From the NCBI RefSeq assembly GCF_001507545.1, contig NZ_LQBP01000005.1, forward strand, positions 124,001 through 188,000: a stretch of 64,000 bases of DNA, given 5' to 3'. Origin of the DNA: Ruegeria profundi (GTDB taxonomy: Bacteria; Pseudomonadota; Alphaproteobacteria; Rhodobacterales; Rhodobacteraceae). How positions within the stretch are numbered: the stretch's first letter is position 1; every line of letters begins with the position of its first letter. Positions 1-9,605 of the stretch are shown piece by piece. The notes below the pieces were generated by a model. That model saw nothing but the letters and a program-made list of their open reading frames with translations, searched no databases and was not told the DNA's origin. Both the position numbers and the translations under genes were made by a program.

Positions 1-522
1 TTCATCCGCAATCAACAGCTTGGGCCGCAGCGCGATGGCCATTGCGATCACGACCCGCTGGCGCTGACCGCCGGAAAGTTCATGCGGGTATCGTGACAGC
101 GGGAACCGGTCTTGAGGCAGACCAACGCGCGTCAACACCTCTTGCGCGCGCGCCTGAGCCTGGCTGCGTGACATGGCCTTGTGGATCAGGATCGTCTCCA
201 TCACCTGATCGCCGATGTTTTTGACCGGGTTCAGGGCTGTCATCGGCTCTTGAAACACCATGCCGACCGAGGCACCGCGCAAGGTGCACATCTTGGGCTC
301 AGACAGCGTCAGCAGGTTCTGGTCCTCAAGCAAAACGGACCCGCTTACCTGTGCTCCGTTCGGCAGCAATTGCATCACGGCCAGCGCCGTCATCGACTTG
401 CCTGAGCCGCTTTCACCGGTTACGGCCACAATCTGACCGGGTGCGATTGACAGGTTGACGCGTTTCAGAATCTCAACGCTGTGTATCGATAGTGAGAGGT
501 TTTCAATTCGCAACAGGCTCAT
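1..522 (-). CDS. Peptide/nickel-type ABC transporter ATP-binding protein, 3' part missing
   Basis: Cytoplasmic ATPase of a DppD/OppD-type importer; 174 residues are visible before the gene leaves the window. Walker A (GESGSGKS) is at residues 36-43, the Q-loop region reads GMVFQEPMTALNP, the signature is LSGGQRQR, and the sequence stops inside Walker B (LLIADE). The start ATG overlaps the stop of the upstream permease gene as ATGA, which fixes it. It is the last visible gene of a leftward operon with a binding protein, an ion channel gene and two permeases. A second ATPase (DppF type) is expected beyond the left edge. The family assignment is firm; the substrate is unknown. Confidence 0.93.
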   Translation of the reverse strand, partial: MSLLRIENLSLSIHSVEILKRVNLSIAPGQIVAVTGESGSGKSMTALAVMQLLPNGAQVSGSVLLEDQNLLTLSEPKMCTLRGASVGMVFQEPMTALNPVKNIGDQVMETILIHKAMSRSQAQARAQEVLTRVGLPQDRFPLSRYPHELSGGQRQRVVIAMAIALRPKLLIADE

Positions 523-1334
523 GCGCGTGCTACCCGGATGCGGGGGTCCAGCCAGTCTCGCAACCCGTCGCCCAACAGGTTCAGACCCATCACGGTGACG
601 ATGATCGCCAGACCCGGAATCAGAGCCAAATGCGGGGCAAAACTGACCATTGTCTGCGCATCAGCCAGCATCCGCCCCCAACTGGGCGTTGGCGGTTGCG
701 CGCCTAGTCCGACATAGGACAAGCCTGCCTCTGCCAAAATCCCAAGCGAGAACTGGATGGTTCCCTGCACGATCAGCAAATTGGCCACATTGGGCAGGAT
801 ATGTTCTGCTGAGATCCGCGCCGCGCCCTTGCCCGAGACCCGCGCGGCAAGAATGAACTCGCGTTCCCAAAGAGAAAGCGCCGCCCCGCGTGTGATGCGG
901 GCAAAGACAGGAATGTTGAAGATGCCGATGGCGATGATTGCATTGATTGCGCCAGCGCCAAGGATCGCGGTGATCAGGATGGCGATAACCAGCGATGGGA
1001 AGGCAAAGACCAGATCGTTACCGCGCATGATCACCTCGTCCAGCCAGGTGCCCTTGCGCGCTGCGGCCATAAGGCCAAGCGGAATGCCCAGCGTCATCCC
1101 GATACCGACTGCCACCAGGGCCACCGCAATGGATGTTCGCGCGCCGATCATGATCATCGAGAACATATCGCGCCCGAAATGGTCTGTTCCGAACCAATGC
1201 TGTATACTCGGGGGCTGTAACTTGTTCGGGATATCCAGCGCTGCATAGTCATAAGGTGTCCAGAAAAACGACAGCAACGCCGCCAGCAGCACCAGCGATG
1301 ACAGCAGCGCGCCAAGGATCAGATTGCGGCTCAT
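519..1334 (-). CDS. ABC transporter permease, DppC/OppC type
   Basis: Inner-membrane permease of 271 residues. The N-terminal helix (LILGALLSSLVLLAALLSFF) is followed by HWFGTDHFGRDMFSMIM, the hallmark start of the DppC/OppC subfamily. The binding-protein-dependent transport domain follows, with an EAA-type loop (ILAARVSGKGAARISAEHILP) that contacts the ATPase. The start was set at the ATG that overlaps the upstream permease stop (ATGA at 1331-1334). The reading frame continues upstream but lies inside the other permease gene. It pairs with the DppB-like protein to form the channel of a peptide-type importer. Confidence 0.94.
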   Translation of the reverse strand: MSRNLILGALLSSLVLLAALLSFFWTPYDYAALDIPNKLQPPSIQHWFGTDHFGRDMFSMIMIGARTSIAVALVAVGIGMTLGIPLGLMAAARKGTWLDEVIMRGNDLVFAFPSLVIAILITAILGAGAINAIIAIGIFNIPVFARITRGAALSLWEREFILAARVSGKGAARISAEHILPNVANLLIVQGTIQFSLGILAEAGLSYVGLGAQPPTPSWGRMLADAQTMVSFAPHLALIPGLAIIVTVMGLNLLGDGLRDWLDPRIRVARA

Positions 1335-2278
1335 GTCCGGCTCCTTAGCCTTGGATCGACGGCGGCATAGGCCAGATCGACCAGAAAATTGACCGTGATG
1401 ACAGCGAAGACCAGAAGCATGACGACTGACTCCACGACAATCAGATCGCGCGCGGAGATCGCCTGAAACACTAGCCGTCCCAAGCCCGGCAGGTAGAACA
1501 CCTTTTCGATGATGATCGACCCCGCCAACAGGAAAGAGAATTGCAGCCCGATGATCGTCAGAACCGGGATCAAAGCGTTGCGCACACCGTGCCGCCACAA
1601 CGCCTGACGGCGGGACACCCCCTTGGCGCGGGCGGTGCGCATGAAATCCTCACCTAGAATATCCAAAAGCGACGATCGCATGACCCGCGCCAAAATCGCG
1701 GCTTGCGGCAGGGCGAGTGCGATGGCAGGCAGGGTTAGTGAATGCAGACCCGTCCACAGGCCGTTTTCCCAACCTGCAAACCCCCCCGCGTTAAACCATC
1801 GAAGGTTGATTGCGAAGATCAGCACCAGCATCATCGCAAACCAGAAATTGGGCACCGCAATACCCAGTTGTGTCGCCCCCATCACCGTCAGGTCGCCCGG
1901 CTTGCCCCGGCGTGCAGCAGCGTAAATCCCGGCCGGGAACGCGATCAGGGTGGACAGTGCCAGCGCATAAAGCGCCAAGGGCAACGAAACCCAAAGCCGA
2001 TCCGCGATCATCTGCGATACTGGCGTGCGATAGGTATAGGATGTTCCGAAATCCCCCACCAGCATACCGCTGACCCAGTTGAAATACCGCTGAACCTTGG
2101 GCACATCCAACCCCAACTCGGCCCGCAACGCGACCAGAGTGTCCTCTTGCGCGTTCACACCCAGCATGAACGAGGCCGGATCACCGGGTGCAACCTCGAT
2201 CACCATAAAGATGACCACGGAGGCAACCATAAGGCTGATCAGCAGGGATATCAGGCGTTTAAGGGTATAGCGGAGCAT
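1331..2278 (-). CDS. ABC transporter permease, DppB/OppB type
   Basis: Inner-membrane permease of 315 residues. It begins MLRYTLKRLISLLISLMVAS, typical of DppB, followed by FMVIEVAPGDPA, a long periplasmic loop, and an EAA loop (FMRTARAKGVSRRQALWRHGVRNALIP). About six membrane helices are visible, and the length is normal for the family. The frame is open for 42 codons upstream, but those overlap the ion channel gene, so the start was placed at MLRYT, 10 bases after the channel gene's stop. It acts with the DppC-like permease downstream. The substrate cannot be read from the sequence. Confidence 0.94.
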   Translation of the reverse strand: MLRYTLKRLISLLISLMVASVVIFMVIEVAPGDPASFMLGVNAQEDTLVALRAELGLDVPKVQRYFNWVSGMLVGDFGTSYTYRTPVSQMIADRLWVSLPLALYALALSTLIAFPAGIYAAARRGKPGDLTVMGATQLGIAVPNFWFAMMLVLIFAINLRWFNAGGFAGWENGLWTGLHSLTLPAIALALPQAAILARVMRSSLLDILGEDFMRTARAKGVSRRQALWRHGVRNALIPVLTIIGLQFSFLLAGSIIIEKVFYLPGLGRLVFQAISARDLIVVESVVMLLVFAVITVNFLVDLAYAAVDPRLRSRT

Positions 2279-2288
2279 TGGGGCTACG

Positions 2289-3365
2289 TTAGGGTGACAT
2301 AAACCCCGGGTCCAGCAGATAGGCAAAAATCGCGTAGCCGACAATTGCTGCGTATCCAAGTGGATAGATCCACTTGATCGCGTAATTATCAAGCATCTTT
2401 GCACTACCTACCCGGCCCGAAGTCTTCATCCTTCGCAAGGCGACGTTAAAAACTATGATCGCGCCGGTCATCAGAAACATGCATTGCAGAACAAAATCCA
2501 AAAACGTCAGATATCCCAGTTTTGGCAGGTCAGCAGAAATCGCCCAGTTAAAGGCCACAAAAACCAACAAGTTGCCGCCGGCGATCTCGATCCTTTTTTG
2601 GTATTCATCCAGGAAGAACAGGGCCCAGCCCACGGTGATCAGAACGAGCATAGGCAGAAAGATTCGAATAACGTAGTAGGTCAGATGCCGTGTGCCCGTG
2701 AACACAAGCTCTACCTGATCACTTTCCCTTCCGGACAAGCCAATGGTGGTCGAAGCAAGGAGTCTTTCGTTTCCAAGAATCCACTCCTCTTCACCCAGCA
2801 TGTCTCCCAAGCCTGAAAATGCATCGAGTGAATAGAAGCGAACAAACTCGGACGGGAATACCGAGGCAACCTCAAAATGAAACTCCTGCGTGTCGAATGG
2901 GAATTTGACAAAATTGAAATGCGGTGCCTGTAAGGTCAGAGAGGATTTTTCGATAAAGGTAACATGTCCATCATAGCGTAGAGCAGCGGCTGATTCATGA
3001 ATCCACCGGTTCGATTGCTGATTGTGAATGACAAATGCCGGAATAACTGTATCGAGGTTGCTCGCATGGGTAACGAAAGCCGGAGGATCAAATACCCGAA
3101 AATCTCGCCCCATGGCTTCTCGGTCGAATGCTAACGTGGGATCTGTCCACTCTAGTCGCAGGACAACGACGGCGCCATAGTTCTCGGCCTTTTGATTGAC
3201 GTCGGTGATTTGATCGATCTTGATACCAACACCCACCTGAAGAGGGTTGTCCGGTGTTCCAACAAGCCTGTCGTGGTGCCCATGAAACAATCCTTGCGCG
3301 CCTAGCTCCCCAGGAAGCAACAAGGCGGCAAGAAAGAACGCCAGTACCTTAATGCAACGTCCCAT
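2289..3365 (-). CDS. Pentameric ligand-gated ion channel (prokaryotic Cys-loop/Pro-loop receptor homologue)
   Basis: The 358 residues have a signal peptide (about 1-23), an extracellular beta-sandwich domain (about 40-225) and four membrane helices: M1 about 229-252, M2 about 257-280, M3 about 284-308, M4 about 331-351. Diagnostic features are the loop motif FPFDTQ (155-160), LEWTDPTLAFD (71-81), and M2-M3 reading VAFNWAISADLPKLGYLTF, which lines up with the GLIC segment containing IAFNILVETNLPK. As in other prokaryotic members, the disulfide-loop cysteines are absent. By hand alignment M2 has Glu260 at 2' and Leu267 at the 9' gate, with Lys257/Arg258 at -1'/0'; a cation-selective pore is plausible but inferred. 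The gene lies between the binding protein and the permeases of a peptide-type importer and is visibly lower in GC than they are. Family assignment is strong; ligand unknown. Confidence 0.9.
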   Translation of the reverse strand: MGRCIKVLAFFLAALLLPGELGAQGLFHGHHDRLVGTPDNPLQVGVGIKIDQITDVNQKAENYGAVVVLRLEWTDPTLAFDREAMGRDFRVFDPPAFVTHASNLDTVIPAFVIHNQQSNRWIHESAAALRYDGHVTFIEKSSLTLQAPHFNFVKFPFDTQEFHFEVASVFPSEFVRFYSLDAFSGLGDMLGEEEWILGNERLLASTTIGLSGRESDQVELVFTGTRHLTYYVIRIFLPMLVLITVGWALFFLDEYQKRIEIAGGNLLVFVAFNWAISADLPKLGYLTFLDFVLQCMFLMTGAIIVFNVALRRMKTSGRVGSAKMLDNYAIKWIYPLGYAAIVGYAIFAYLLDPGFMSP

Positions 3366-3398
3366 GATCGAAAAAACTCACCATCAGCATTGATATGC

Positions 3399-3424
3399 CG
3401 GGCCCCGAGCAGGCAAGGGGCCCG
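3399..3424 (-). other. Intercistronic GC-rich hairpin after the binding-protein gene
   Basis: CGGGCCCC and GGGGCCCG form a perfect 8-bp stem with a 10-base loop. It lies 12 bases past the binding-protein stop and 33 bases before the channel gene start. No U-run follows directly; a run of six T appears only about 20 bases on. It more likely protects the 3' end of the abundant binding-protein message, or partly terminates, than acts as a full terminator. Similar hairpins are common behind binding-protein genes in ABC operons. Confidence 0.6.
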
Positions 3425-3436
3425 AACGGGGTTTTG

Positions 3437-4924
3437 TCATTCGGCCCAACTGATCTGGGTCAGGTCAATCGCCGCGGTCGGCGCGTTTGCCCACAGGCCT
3501 TGAACGCCGGTCTTTGCGACCCCCAGCTTGGCCAACTGGAACAAGTAGCCATTGACGAAATCACTCGCGATCAGGCGCTGCATCTCTTCCAGCAGCTTTT
3601 TGCGTTCGTCCGGGTCCGTAGTTGCATTCAGCGTCTGCATCAGCGTCTGGGCGTCCAGGCTGTCATACTGGAAATAATAGTCGGGCCGCGCGTAGATACC
3701 GATATCCATCGGCTCGGTATGGCTGATGACGGTCAGGCCGAAATCCTTTCCCTTGAAGACCGATTCCAGCCATTGCGCCCATTCGACGTTGATGATCTCG
3801 GCCTTGATACCAACCTCGGCCAGTTGTGCGGCGATGATCTCGCCTCCGCGCCGGGCATATGCGGGTGGCGGCAGGTGCAGCGTGGTTTCGAACCCGTCTG
3901 CATACCCCGCTTCGGTCAACAGCTCAGCTGCCTTTTTCGGATCATAGTTCGAGGTTCCGGTCAGATCGACATAGGCCGGGTTGTGAGGTGCGAAATGCGT
4001 GCCAATGGGTGTGCCATAACCAAACATCGCCCCATCAATGATAGCCTGCCTGTCAATGGCATGGGCCAGAGCCTGCCGCACGCGTATGTCGTCGAAAGGA
4101 GGTTGCTTGTTGTTGGTCGACAGGATCGTTTCGCCCTCGGTCGAACCGACAATCACCTGAAACCGCGGATCAGCTTCGAATTGCGGCAGGTTTTCGGGGG
4201 CAGGGAAGTTGTCGAATGCATCCACGTCTTCAGCCATCATGGCAGCAAACGCTGCCGTCGGGTCCGAGATGAATTTAAAGGTGGCAGTCTCTAACGCGGG
4301 CTGTTCGCCCCAGTAGTTCGGGTTGCGGTTCAGGACTATGCTATCGCCCTGCACCCAGTCGCCGAAAGTAAACGCCCCCGTGCCCACTGGATTGGTCTGA
4401 ATCGTTTCGATGCTTTCAGGCGCCACGATAACCGCATCGCCCCATGCCATATTGAACAGGAAATTGCCGTTTGGTTCGGACAGGGTGACTTTGACGGTCA
4501 GGGGATCGACCACCTCAACACTTTCGATCCCTGCAAACAGCGCTTTTTGTGCATTGACGCTGTCTTCGGCCATGGCGCGATCAAGGCTGAACTTGACGTC
4601 CTCGGCATCCATTGCGGTGCCGTCATGGAACGCGACCCCCTCACGCAGCTTGAAGGTATAGATCGTACCGTCGTCAGAAATTTCCCAGCTTTCGGCCAGC
4701 CCCGGCACGACAGAACCATCGCCCATGAAACGCGTCAAACCTTCGAAAATGTTGGTGTAAACCACGGAATCAATGGCTTGGGCCGCGGCGCTTGTGGGGT
4801 CAAGGTGGGGCGGCTCAAGCTGCATCGCGATGGTGATGTCGGACTTGGCCAAAGCCCCCGTGGCAAAGACGCTGGTCCCTAAAACCAGCGCAGAAGCAAA
4901 TGATCGAAACGCTTGCTTAGTCAT
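3437..4924 (-). CDS. Extracellular solute-binding protein, family 5 (DppA/OppA-like)
   Basis: Periplasmic ligand-binding protein of 495 residues that delivers substrate to the permeases encoded downstream. A Sec signal peptide (residues 1 to about 27, ending GALA-K) is followed by the SBP_bac_5 fold: LAESWEISDDGTIYTFKLR, FHDGTAMDAEDVKFSLDR, and the central NPVGTGAFTF..W...SIVLNRNPNYWG block. The start was chosen at MTKQ because GGGGAG lies 7 bases upstream and the signal peptide begins there. A longer in-frame start adds only non-secretory residues. First gene of the leftward operon, divergent from panB. The protein could bind peptides, polyamines, opines or other cationic solutes; the sequence alone does not say which. 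Confidence 0.94.
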   Translation of the reverse strand: MTKQAFRSFASALVLGTSVFATGALAKSDITIAMQLEPPHLDPTSAAAQAIDSVVYTNIFEGLTRFMGDGSVVPGLAESWEISDDGTIYTFKLREGVAFHDGTAMDAEDVKFSLDRAMAEDSVNAQKALFAGIESVEVVDPLTVKVTLSEPNGNFLFNMAWGDAVIVAPESIETIQTNPVGTGAFTFGDWVQGDSIVLNRNPNYWGEQPALETATFKFISDPTAAFAAMMAEDVDAFDNFPAPENLPQFEADPRFQVIVGSTEGETILSTNNKQPPFDDIRVRQALAHAIDRQAIIDGAMFGYGTPIGTHFAPHNPAYVDLTGTSNYDPKKAAELLTEAGYADGFETTLHLPPPAYARRGGEIIAAQLAEVGIKAEIINVEWAQWLESVFKGKDFGLTVISHTEPMDIGIYARPDYYFQYDSLDAQTLMQTLNATTDPDERKKLLEEMQRLIASDFVNGYLFQLAKLGVAKTGVQGLWANAPTAAIDLTQISWAE

Positions 4925-5092
4925 GAAAATCTCCCCGCGTTGCATAACTGTCCCCGCTGTTTTGCGGGCTTTGTAGAAACAATGTTCCTTTAAACCTTGG
5001 TTCAATCAAGGAAATGTTCGCGCAACCGGGGTTTCTATGACCCTGTTCAATCTGCTATGCCGCGCTGCAACATGAACTCCGGAGGAGCGACC

Positions 5093-5932
5093 ATGAGCGC
5101 CACCGCCCGCAAAAAAGCCCCCAATGCCGAGGATATTCGCGCCCGGAAAGGCGGCACGCCTTTGGTTTCACTGACGGCCTACACGACGCCGGTGGCCCAG
5201 TTGATGGACGCGCATTGCGATTTTGTTCTGGTCGGCGACAGCGTGGGTATGGTGCTGCATGGGCTGGAATCGACGCTGGGCGTGACGATGGAGATGATGG
5301 TGCTGCATGGTCAGGCCGTTTCGCGCGGGCTACATAATGCGATGATGGTGATCGACATGCCCTTTGCCAGCTATGAACACAATCCGGCAGAGGCGTTTCG
5401 CAACGCCGCCCGGCTGATGGCGGAAACCGGTGCAGGTGCGGTCAAGTTGGAAGGCGGCGTGGAAATGGCCGAAACGATCCGCTTTCTGGTTCGGCGCGGC
5501 ATTCCGGTGATGGCGCATATCGGGCTGACACCGCAGTCGATCAACACGCTGGGCGGTTATAAGGTGCAAGGCCGTGATCAGCAAGCGCAGGCCGTATTGG
5601 CAGATGCGCATGCTGTGGCCGAGGCAGGCGCGTTTTCCGTGGTGCTTGAGAAAATACCGCAGGGTCTGGCCGACCGAATCACCGCCGAGATTGCGATTCC
5701 GACCATTGGAATCGGCGCCTCAGCAGGGTGTGACGGGCAAATTCTGGTTGTTGACGATATGCTGGGTTTTTTTACCGCGTTTAAGCCGAAATTCGTCAAA
5801 CGCTATGCCGAATTAGGGCAGCAGGCCGAAGATGCCATCGCAGAATACGCGGCCGACGTACGTTCCCGTGCGTTTCCTGCCGACGAACATGTGTTTGCAG
5901 ATCACGCCCCGGCCAAAGGGTCCGCGACATGA
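5093..5932 (+). CDS. panB: 3-methyl-2-oxobutanoate hydroxymethyltransferase
   Basis: Transfers a hydroxymethyl group from 5,10-methylenetetrahydrofolate to 2-oxoisovalerate, giving ketopantoate, the first step of pantothenate synthesis. The 279 residues are normal for PanB. Family motifs are [61 protein letters not shown] and the C-terminal [23 protein letters not shown] (written here in part). The start is the ATG preceded by GGAGGAG; an upstream in-frame start would remove that ribosome site. Its stop overlaps the panC start (ATGA, 5929-5932), so the two are translationally coupled. Confidence 0.97.
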   Translation: MSATARKKAPNAEDIRARKGGTPLVSLTAYTTPVAQLMDAHCDFVLVGDSVGMVLHGLESTLGVTMEMMVLHGQAVSRGLHNAMMVIDMPFASYEHNPAEAFRNAARLMAETGAGAVKLEGGVEMAETIRFLVRRGIPVMAHIGLTPQSINTLGGYKVQGRDQQAQAVLADAHAVAEAGAFSVVLEKIPQGLADRITAEIAIPTIGIGASAGCDGQILVVDDMLGFFTAFKPKFVKRYAELGQQAEDAIAEYAADVRSRAFPADEHVFADHAPAKGSAT

Positions 5933-6774
5933 ACGCCCCTATATTGCGCCGCCTGACCGAATTGCGCGCGCTGACGACCACGTGGCATCGCCATGGCGAA
6001 ATCATCGGAGTCGTCCCCACGATGGGCGCACTTCATCAGGGGCATTTGTCCCTGGTCGAAGCCGCCAAAGCTGGCACCGACCGTGTGATTGTCACGATCT
6101 TTGTAAACCCAAAACAGTTCAACAACCCCGAAGATCTGGTAAACTACCCACGGACTGAGCATGAAGACGCACAAAAACTGGCCCCCTACGGTGTTGATGC
6201 GATTTATGTGCCTGACCCCCAAGAGGTTTATCCGCAAGGCTTTGCCACGACAGTCTCTGTCGCGGGTCTGACCAATGTGATGGAGGGCGAATTCCGTCCG
6301 GGACATTTCGATGGCGTTGCCACCGTTGTGGCCAAGCTGTTCCTGCAAACGCAGGCAGATCGGGCCTATTTCGGCGAAAAAGACTATCAACAACTGATGA
6401 CTGTCCGCCGCATGGCCCGCGATTTGGACATCCCGATTGAGGTGGTCGGCTGCCCAACTATTCGCGAAACCTCGGGGTTGGCGATGTCGTCGCGCAACCT
6501 GCGTCTTTCGCCCCAAGGGTTGGAAGTTGCGGCCAACAAATACCGGATCATGACCAATCTGGCCTTGGCCCTGAAACAGGGTGCGGCCTTCGAGGCTTTG
6601 GCTCCACAAGCTGAATCGGATTTGCTGGCCGCGGGTTTTACGCAAGTCGAGTATATTCAACTGCGGTGTGCTGAAACGCTGGAACCTTTGACCCACGTGA
6701 CGCAACGCCCCGCCCGACTGTTTGCGGCAGCGTGGGCGGACGGTGTACGACTGATCGACAATATTGCTGTCTGA
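5929..6774 (+). CDS. panC: Pantothenate synthetase (pantoate--beta-alanine ligase)
   Basis: Joins pantoate and beta-alanine with ATP to make pantothenate. The 281 residues match the family length. The nucleotide-binding HIGH-like motif is seen in [15 protein letters not shown], followed by [10 protein letters not shown], the [20 protein letters not shown] block, FGEKDYQQL and [13 protein letters not shown] (KMSKS-like region). It overlaps panB by four bases, forming a two-gene pantothenate operon. glpK follows after 67 bases with its own ribosome site, so co-transcription is possible but glycerol metabolism is unrelated. Confidence 0.97.
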   Translation: MNAPILRRLTELRALTTTWHRHGEIIGVVPTMGALHQGHLSLVEAAKAGTDRVIVTIFVNPKQFNNPEDLVNYPRTEHEDAQKLAPYGVDAIYVPDPQEVYPQGFATTVSVAGLTNVMEGEFRPGHFDGVATVVAKLFLQTQADRAYFGEKDYQQLMTVRRMARDLDIPIEVVGCPTIRETSGLAMSSRNLRLSPQGLEVAANKYRIMTNLALALKQGAAFEALAPQAESDLLAAGFTQVEYIQLRCAETLEPLTHVTQRPARLFAAAWADGVRLIDNIAV

Positions 6775-6841
6775 ACGCACTGGCACGTCCGGCGGTGTTT
6801 GCGCTAAAGTCCTGCAAAAGCAAATGGGAGGGGCGCGAGGA

Positions 6842-8320
6842 ATGACCTATATTCTCGCTATTGATCAGGGCACCACATCATCACGGGCCATTTTGTTTGA
6901 CGCCAATATGCAGCGCGCAGGCACGGCGCAGCACGAATTCACCCAGCATTTCCCGCAGGAAGGCTGGGTTGAACATGATGCCGAGGAAATATGGGAAAGC
7001 GTTCTGCGTGTCTGCCGCGAGGTGATGGACAGCACAGGCGTCACACCAGAGCAGATCGCCGGTATCGGAATCACCAACCAGCGTGAAACCACTGTCGTCT
7101 GGGACCGCGCCACGGGCCAACCAATCTACAACGCCATCGTCTGGCAGGATCGCCGTACCGCCGATATTTGCGCGCGTTACAAGCAAGCCGGGTGCGAGGA
7201 TGACGTGACCTCTCAGACCGGGCTTTTGCTGGACCCCTATTTTTCTGGCACCAAGGTCAAATGGCTGTTGGACAACGTTCCGGGTGCCCGCGCCCGCGCA
7301 GAAGCCGGAGAGCTGATGTTCGGCACCATCGACAGTTTCCTGATCTGGCGCCTGTCCGAAGGTCGCAACCACGCCACCGATGCAACCAACGCCGCCCGAA
7401 CCCTGCTGTTTGACATTCACAAGGGGGAGTGGAGCGTCGAGATTTGCGACCTGCTGGATGTGCCCATGAACATGCTGCCCGAGGTGCATGATTGCGCCTC
7501 GGACTTTGGACATACGACCCTATTAGGGGGAAAAATCCCAATTCTGGGCGTTGCCGGCGATCAGCAGGCCGCCACGATCGGGCAGGCCTGTTTCCAGCCC
7601 GGCATGATGAAATCGACCTATGGCACCGGCTGTTTCGCCCTGCTCAACACGGGCGACAAGCCGGTCACGTCAAAGAACCGCCTGCTTACAACAATTGCCT
7701 ACCAACTGGATGGGCAACGGACATATGCGCTGGAAGGGTCGATTTTTGTGGCCGGGGCTGCGGTACAATGGTTGCGGGATGCCCTGAAGATCATCGAAAC
7801 GGCCCCTGAAAGCGGCGAACTGGCCCAACAGGCCGATCCGAATCAGCACGTTGTACTTGTTCCTGCCTTTACCGGACTCGGCGCGCCATATTGGCAGCCC
7901 GATTGCCGGGGCGCGATATTTGGCCTGACCCGCAATTCCGGCCGCGCAGAATTTGCCAAGGCAACGCTGGAAAGCATCGCCTACCAGACCCGCGACCTGT
8001 GGCATGCCATGCAGGGCGACTGGGGCGTAGATACCGAGGTCACCCTGCGCGTAGATGGCGGGGCCAGTGCTTCGGACTGGGCGATGCAGGGGCTGTCAGA
8101 CTACCTGGGTGCCGCCGTCGACCGCCCTGTCATGCAGGAAACCACCGCTCTGGGTGCTGCGTGGCTAGCCGGAATGCGCGCGGGGGTTTATCCAGACCAA
8201 CAAGGGTTTTCGAAAACCTGGGCACTGGATCGCCGGTTCGAGCCGAAACTGTCAGCCGAGGACCGTGATGCCGCCTATGCCCGCTGGCAGCGCGCGGTCG
8301 CTGCTGCCATGGCGTTCTGA
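6842..8320 (+). CDS. glpK: Glycerol kinase
   Basis: Phosphorylates glycerol to glycerol 3-phosphate. The 492 residues have the FGGY fold: an N-terminal ATPase domain starting [18 protein letters not shown], the substrate region [27 protein letters not shown], and a C-terminal domain with [20 protein letters not shown] and [15 protein letters not shown]. The ATG at 6842 follows a strong GGGAGGGG..GAGGA ribosome site. An in-frame start further upstream overlaps panC and is rejected. No glp transporter or regulator gene lies nearby. The gene ends 14 bases before the convergent smpB. Confidence 0.96.
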   Translation: MTYILAIDQGTTSSRAILFDANMQRAGTAQHEFTQHFPQEGWVEHDAEEIWESVLRVCREVMDSTGVTPEQIAGIGITNQRETTVVWDRATGQPIYNAIVWQDRRTADICARYKQAGCEDDVTSQTGLLLDPYFSGTKVKWLLDNVPGARARAEAGELMFGTIDSFLIWRLSEGRNHATDATNAARTLLFDIHKGEWSVEICDLLDVPMNMLPEVHDCASDFGHTTLLGGKIPILGVAGDQQAATIGQACFQPGMMKSTYGTGCFALLNTGDKPVTSKNRLLTTIAYQLDGQRTYALEGSIFVAGAAVQWLRDALKIIETAPESGELAQQADPNQHVVLVPAFTGLGAPYWQPDCRGAIFGLTRNSGRAEFAKATLESIAYQTRDLWHAMQGDWGVDTEVTLRVDGGASASDWAMQGLSDYLGAAVDRPVMQETTALGAAWLAGMRAGVYPDQQGFSKTWALDRRFEPKLSAEDRDAAYARWQRAVAAAMAF

Positions 8321-8333
8321 GAATGGTGAGGGA

Positions 8334-8810
8334 TCAGCTGTGATCCTTCATCAGCCTTTGTTTCTGACGTGACCAGTCCCTTTTGGCCTGGGTTTCACGC
8401 TTGTCGTGTAGCTTTTTGCCCTTTGCGATGCCGATTTTTAGCTTGGCCCGGCCTTTGTGGTTGAAATACAAAACCAGCGGCACCAGCGTCATACCCTTGC
8501 GCTGGGTCGCGTTCCAAAGGTTTGAAAGCTCTTTGCGCGAGACCAGCAGCTTGCGGCGGCGGCGCTCTTCGTGTTTGAATACCTTGGCTTGCTCATATGG
8601 CGCGATATAGCTGTTGATCAGCCAAAGCTCTCCGTTATCGACCGTGGCATAGCTCTCAGCTATATTCGACCCGCCCGCACGTAGGGATTTAACCTCGGAC
8701 CCTTCAAGCACGATGCCGCACTCGATATCCTCTTCGATCGCGTAATCGAAGCGGGCGCGCCGGTTTTCGGCAATCACTTTGTAATTCGGGTCTGTCTTCT
8801 GTTTGGCCAT
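8334..8810 (-). CDS. smpB: SsrA-binding protein
   Basis: Binds tmRNA and places it in the A site of stalled ribosomes for trans-translation. The 158 residues show the SmpB OB-fold: [39 protein letters not shown], the [16 protein letters not shown] segment, and a basic C-terminal tail ending [16 protein letters not shown] that occupies the mRNA channel. The start was chosen at MAKQK, the usual SmpB start. It lies 3.1 kb from arfB, which encodes an alternative rescue factor, so two ribosome-rescue proteins are encoded in this neighbourhood. Confidence 0.97.
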   Translation of the reverse strand: MAKQKTDPNYKVIAENRRARFDYAIEEDIECGIVLEGSEVKSLRAGGSNIAESYATVDNGELWLINSYIAPYEQAKVFKHEERRRRKLLVSRKELSNLWNATQRKGMTLVPLVLYFNHKGRAKLKIGIAKGKKLHDKRETQAKRDWSRQKQRLMKDHS

Positions 8811-8857
8811 GACGCGTTGATTTAGGCGGCTTGAGCCGCCCTTGCAAGCCAAGGATG

Positions 8858-9400
8858 TCAGGACGTGGCAGCAAACATCAGGTCGGGGCCGAATATCGTG
8901 TCGGCATAGTTGTGCAGATAGATCTTCAGCCACGGCGTAAAGCGCTGCGGGTGGCGCTGCACTTCGGCCAGTAGATCGTGGTAATCAATCCAGCGGATAT
9001 CCATGACTTCGTCTGGGTTCGGCTCGATTTTTAGCGGGCTGCGAACATGGGTCAGAAAGATGTCCACGACCTCGTGTTCGATCATGTTGTTACCAACATC
9101 GGCGTGATATTCCAGACGATGGCGGTATTCGGGATACAGGCCGGTGATCCCCAATTCTTCACGCAGGCGACGCACCGCGCATTCCGAGGGCGTTTCACCC
9201 CAATCGGGATGAGTACAGCAGGTATTCGCCCAGAGGCCCGGCGTATGATACTTCCCCAAGGCTCTGCGTTGCAGCAGGATCTCGGTCCCGCGAACGGCAA
9301 AGACCGACACCGCCTTGTGCCGAAGACCCTTTTCATGCACCTCAAGCTTGTCTACTGGGGTCAATTCGCCGTCAACCCAGGCCGGGATCATAATACCCAT
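8858..9400 (-). CDS. idi: Isopentenyl-diphosphate delta-isomerase, type I
   Basis: Interconverts isopentenyl and dimethylallyl diphosphate in isoprenoid synthesis. The 180 residues have the Nudix fold with the type I signature [15 protein letters not shown] (catalytic Cys and metal-binding His), preceded by HKAVSVFAV and followed by [11 protein letters not shown] and the conserved glutamate region [14 protein letters not shown] lies 8 bases before the ATG. In purple relatives idi lies within the photosynthesis gene cluster; here no photosynthesis gene is nearby, so this copy serves general isoprenoid supply as far as can be seen. Confidence 0.95.
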   Translation of the reverse strand: MGIMIPAWVDGELTPVDKLEVHEKGLRHKAVSVFAVRGTEILLQRRALGKYHTPGLWANTCCTHPDWGETPSECAVRRLREELGITGLYPEYRHRLEYHADVGNNMIEHEVVDIFLTHVRSPLKIEPNPDEVMDIRWIDYHDLLAEVQRHPQRFTPWLKIYLHNYADTIFGPDLMFAATS

Positions 9401-9549
9401 CTGTCGTCTCCTGCTGGCGATCCGCCGAGCGGCGGAAAAGGTCGAAACTGGCTGCCGTCGGATCGGCTTGGCTTTGTGGCATCACGCGAAAGCACGATGA
9501 ACACGATTTGTAAAAGGTGGCGCTGATCGGACAAGTTATCAATCGCACG

Positions 9550-9574
9550 AAAGGCCGCAGGGGCTGCGGCCTTT
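9550..9574. terminator. Terminator-like hairpin
   Basis: AAAGGCCGCAG and CTGCGGCCTTT form an 11-bp perfect stem with a GGG loop, flanked by A/T on both sides. It lies between the cytochrome c gene, which ends 32 bases to the right on the minus strand, and idi. It probably ends the cytochrome c transcript; the short T-run is better on the plus strand, so bidirectional function is possible. Confidence 0.7.
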
Positions 9575-9605
9575 TGTAACTTTTCGGTATGTAAGGCCTC
9601 AGGCC

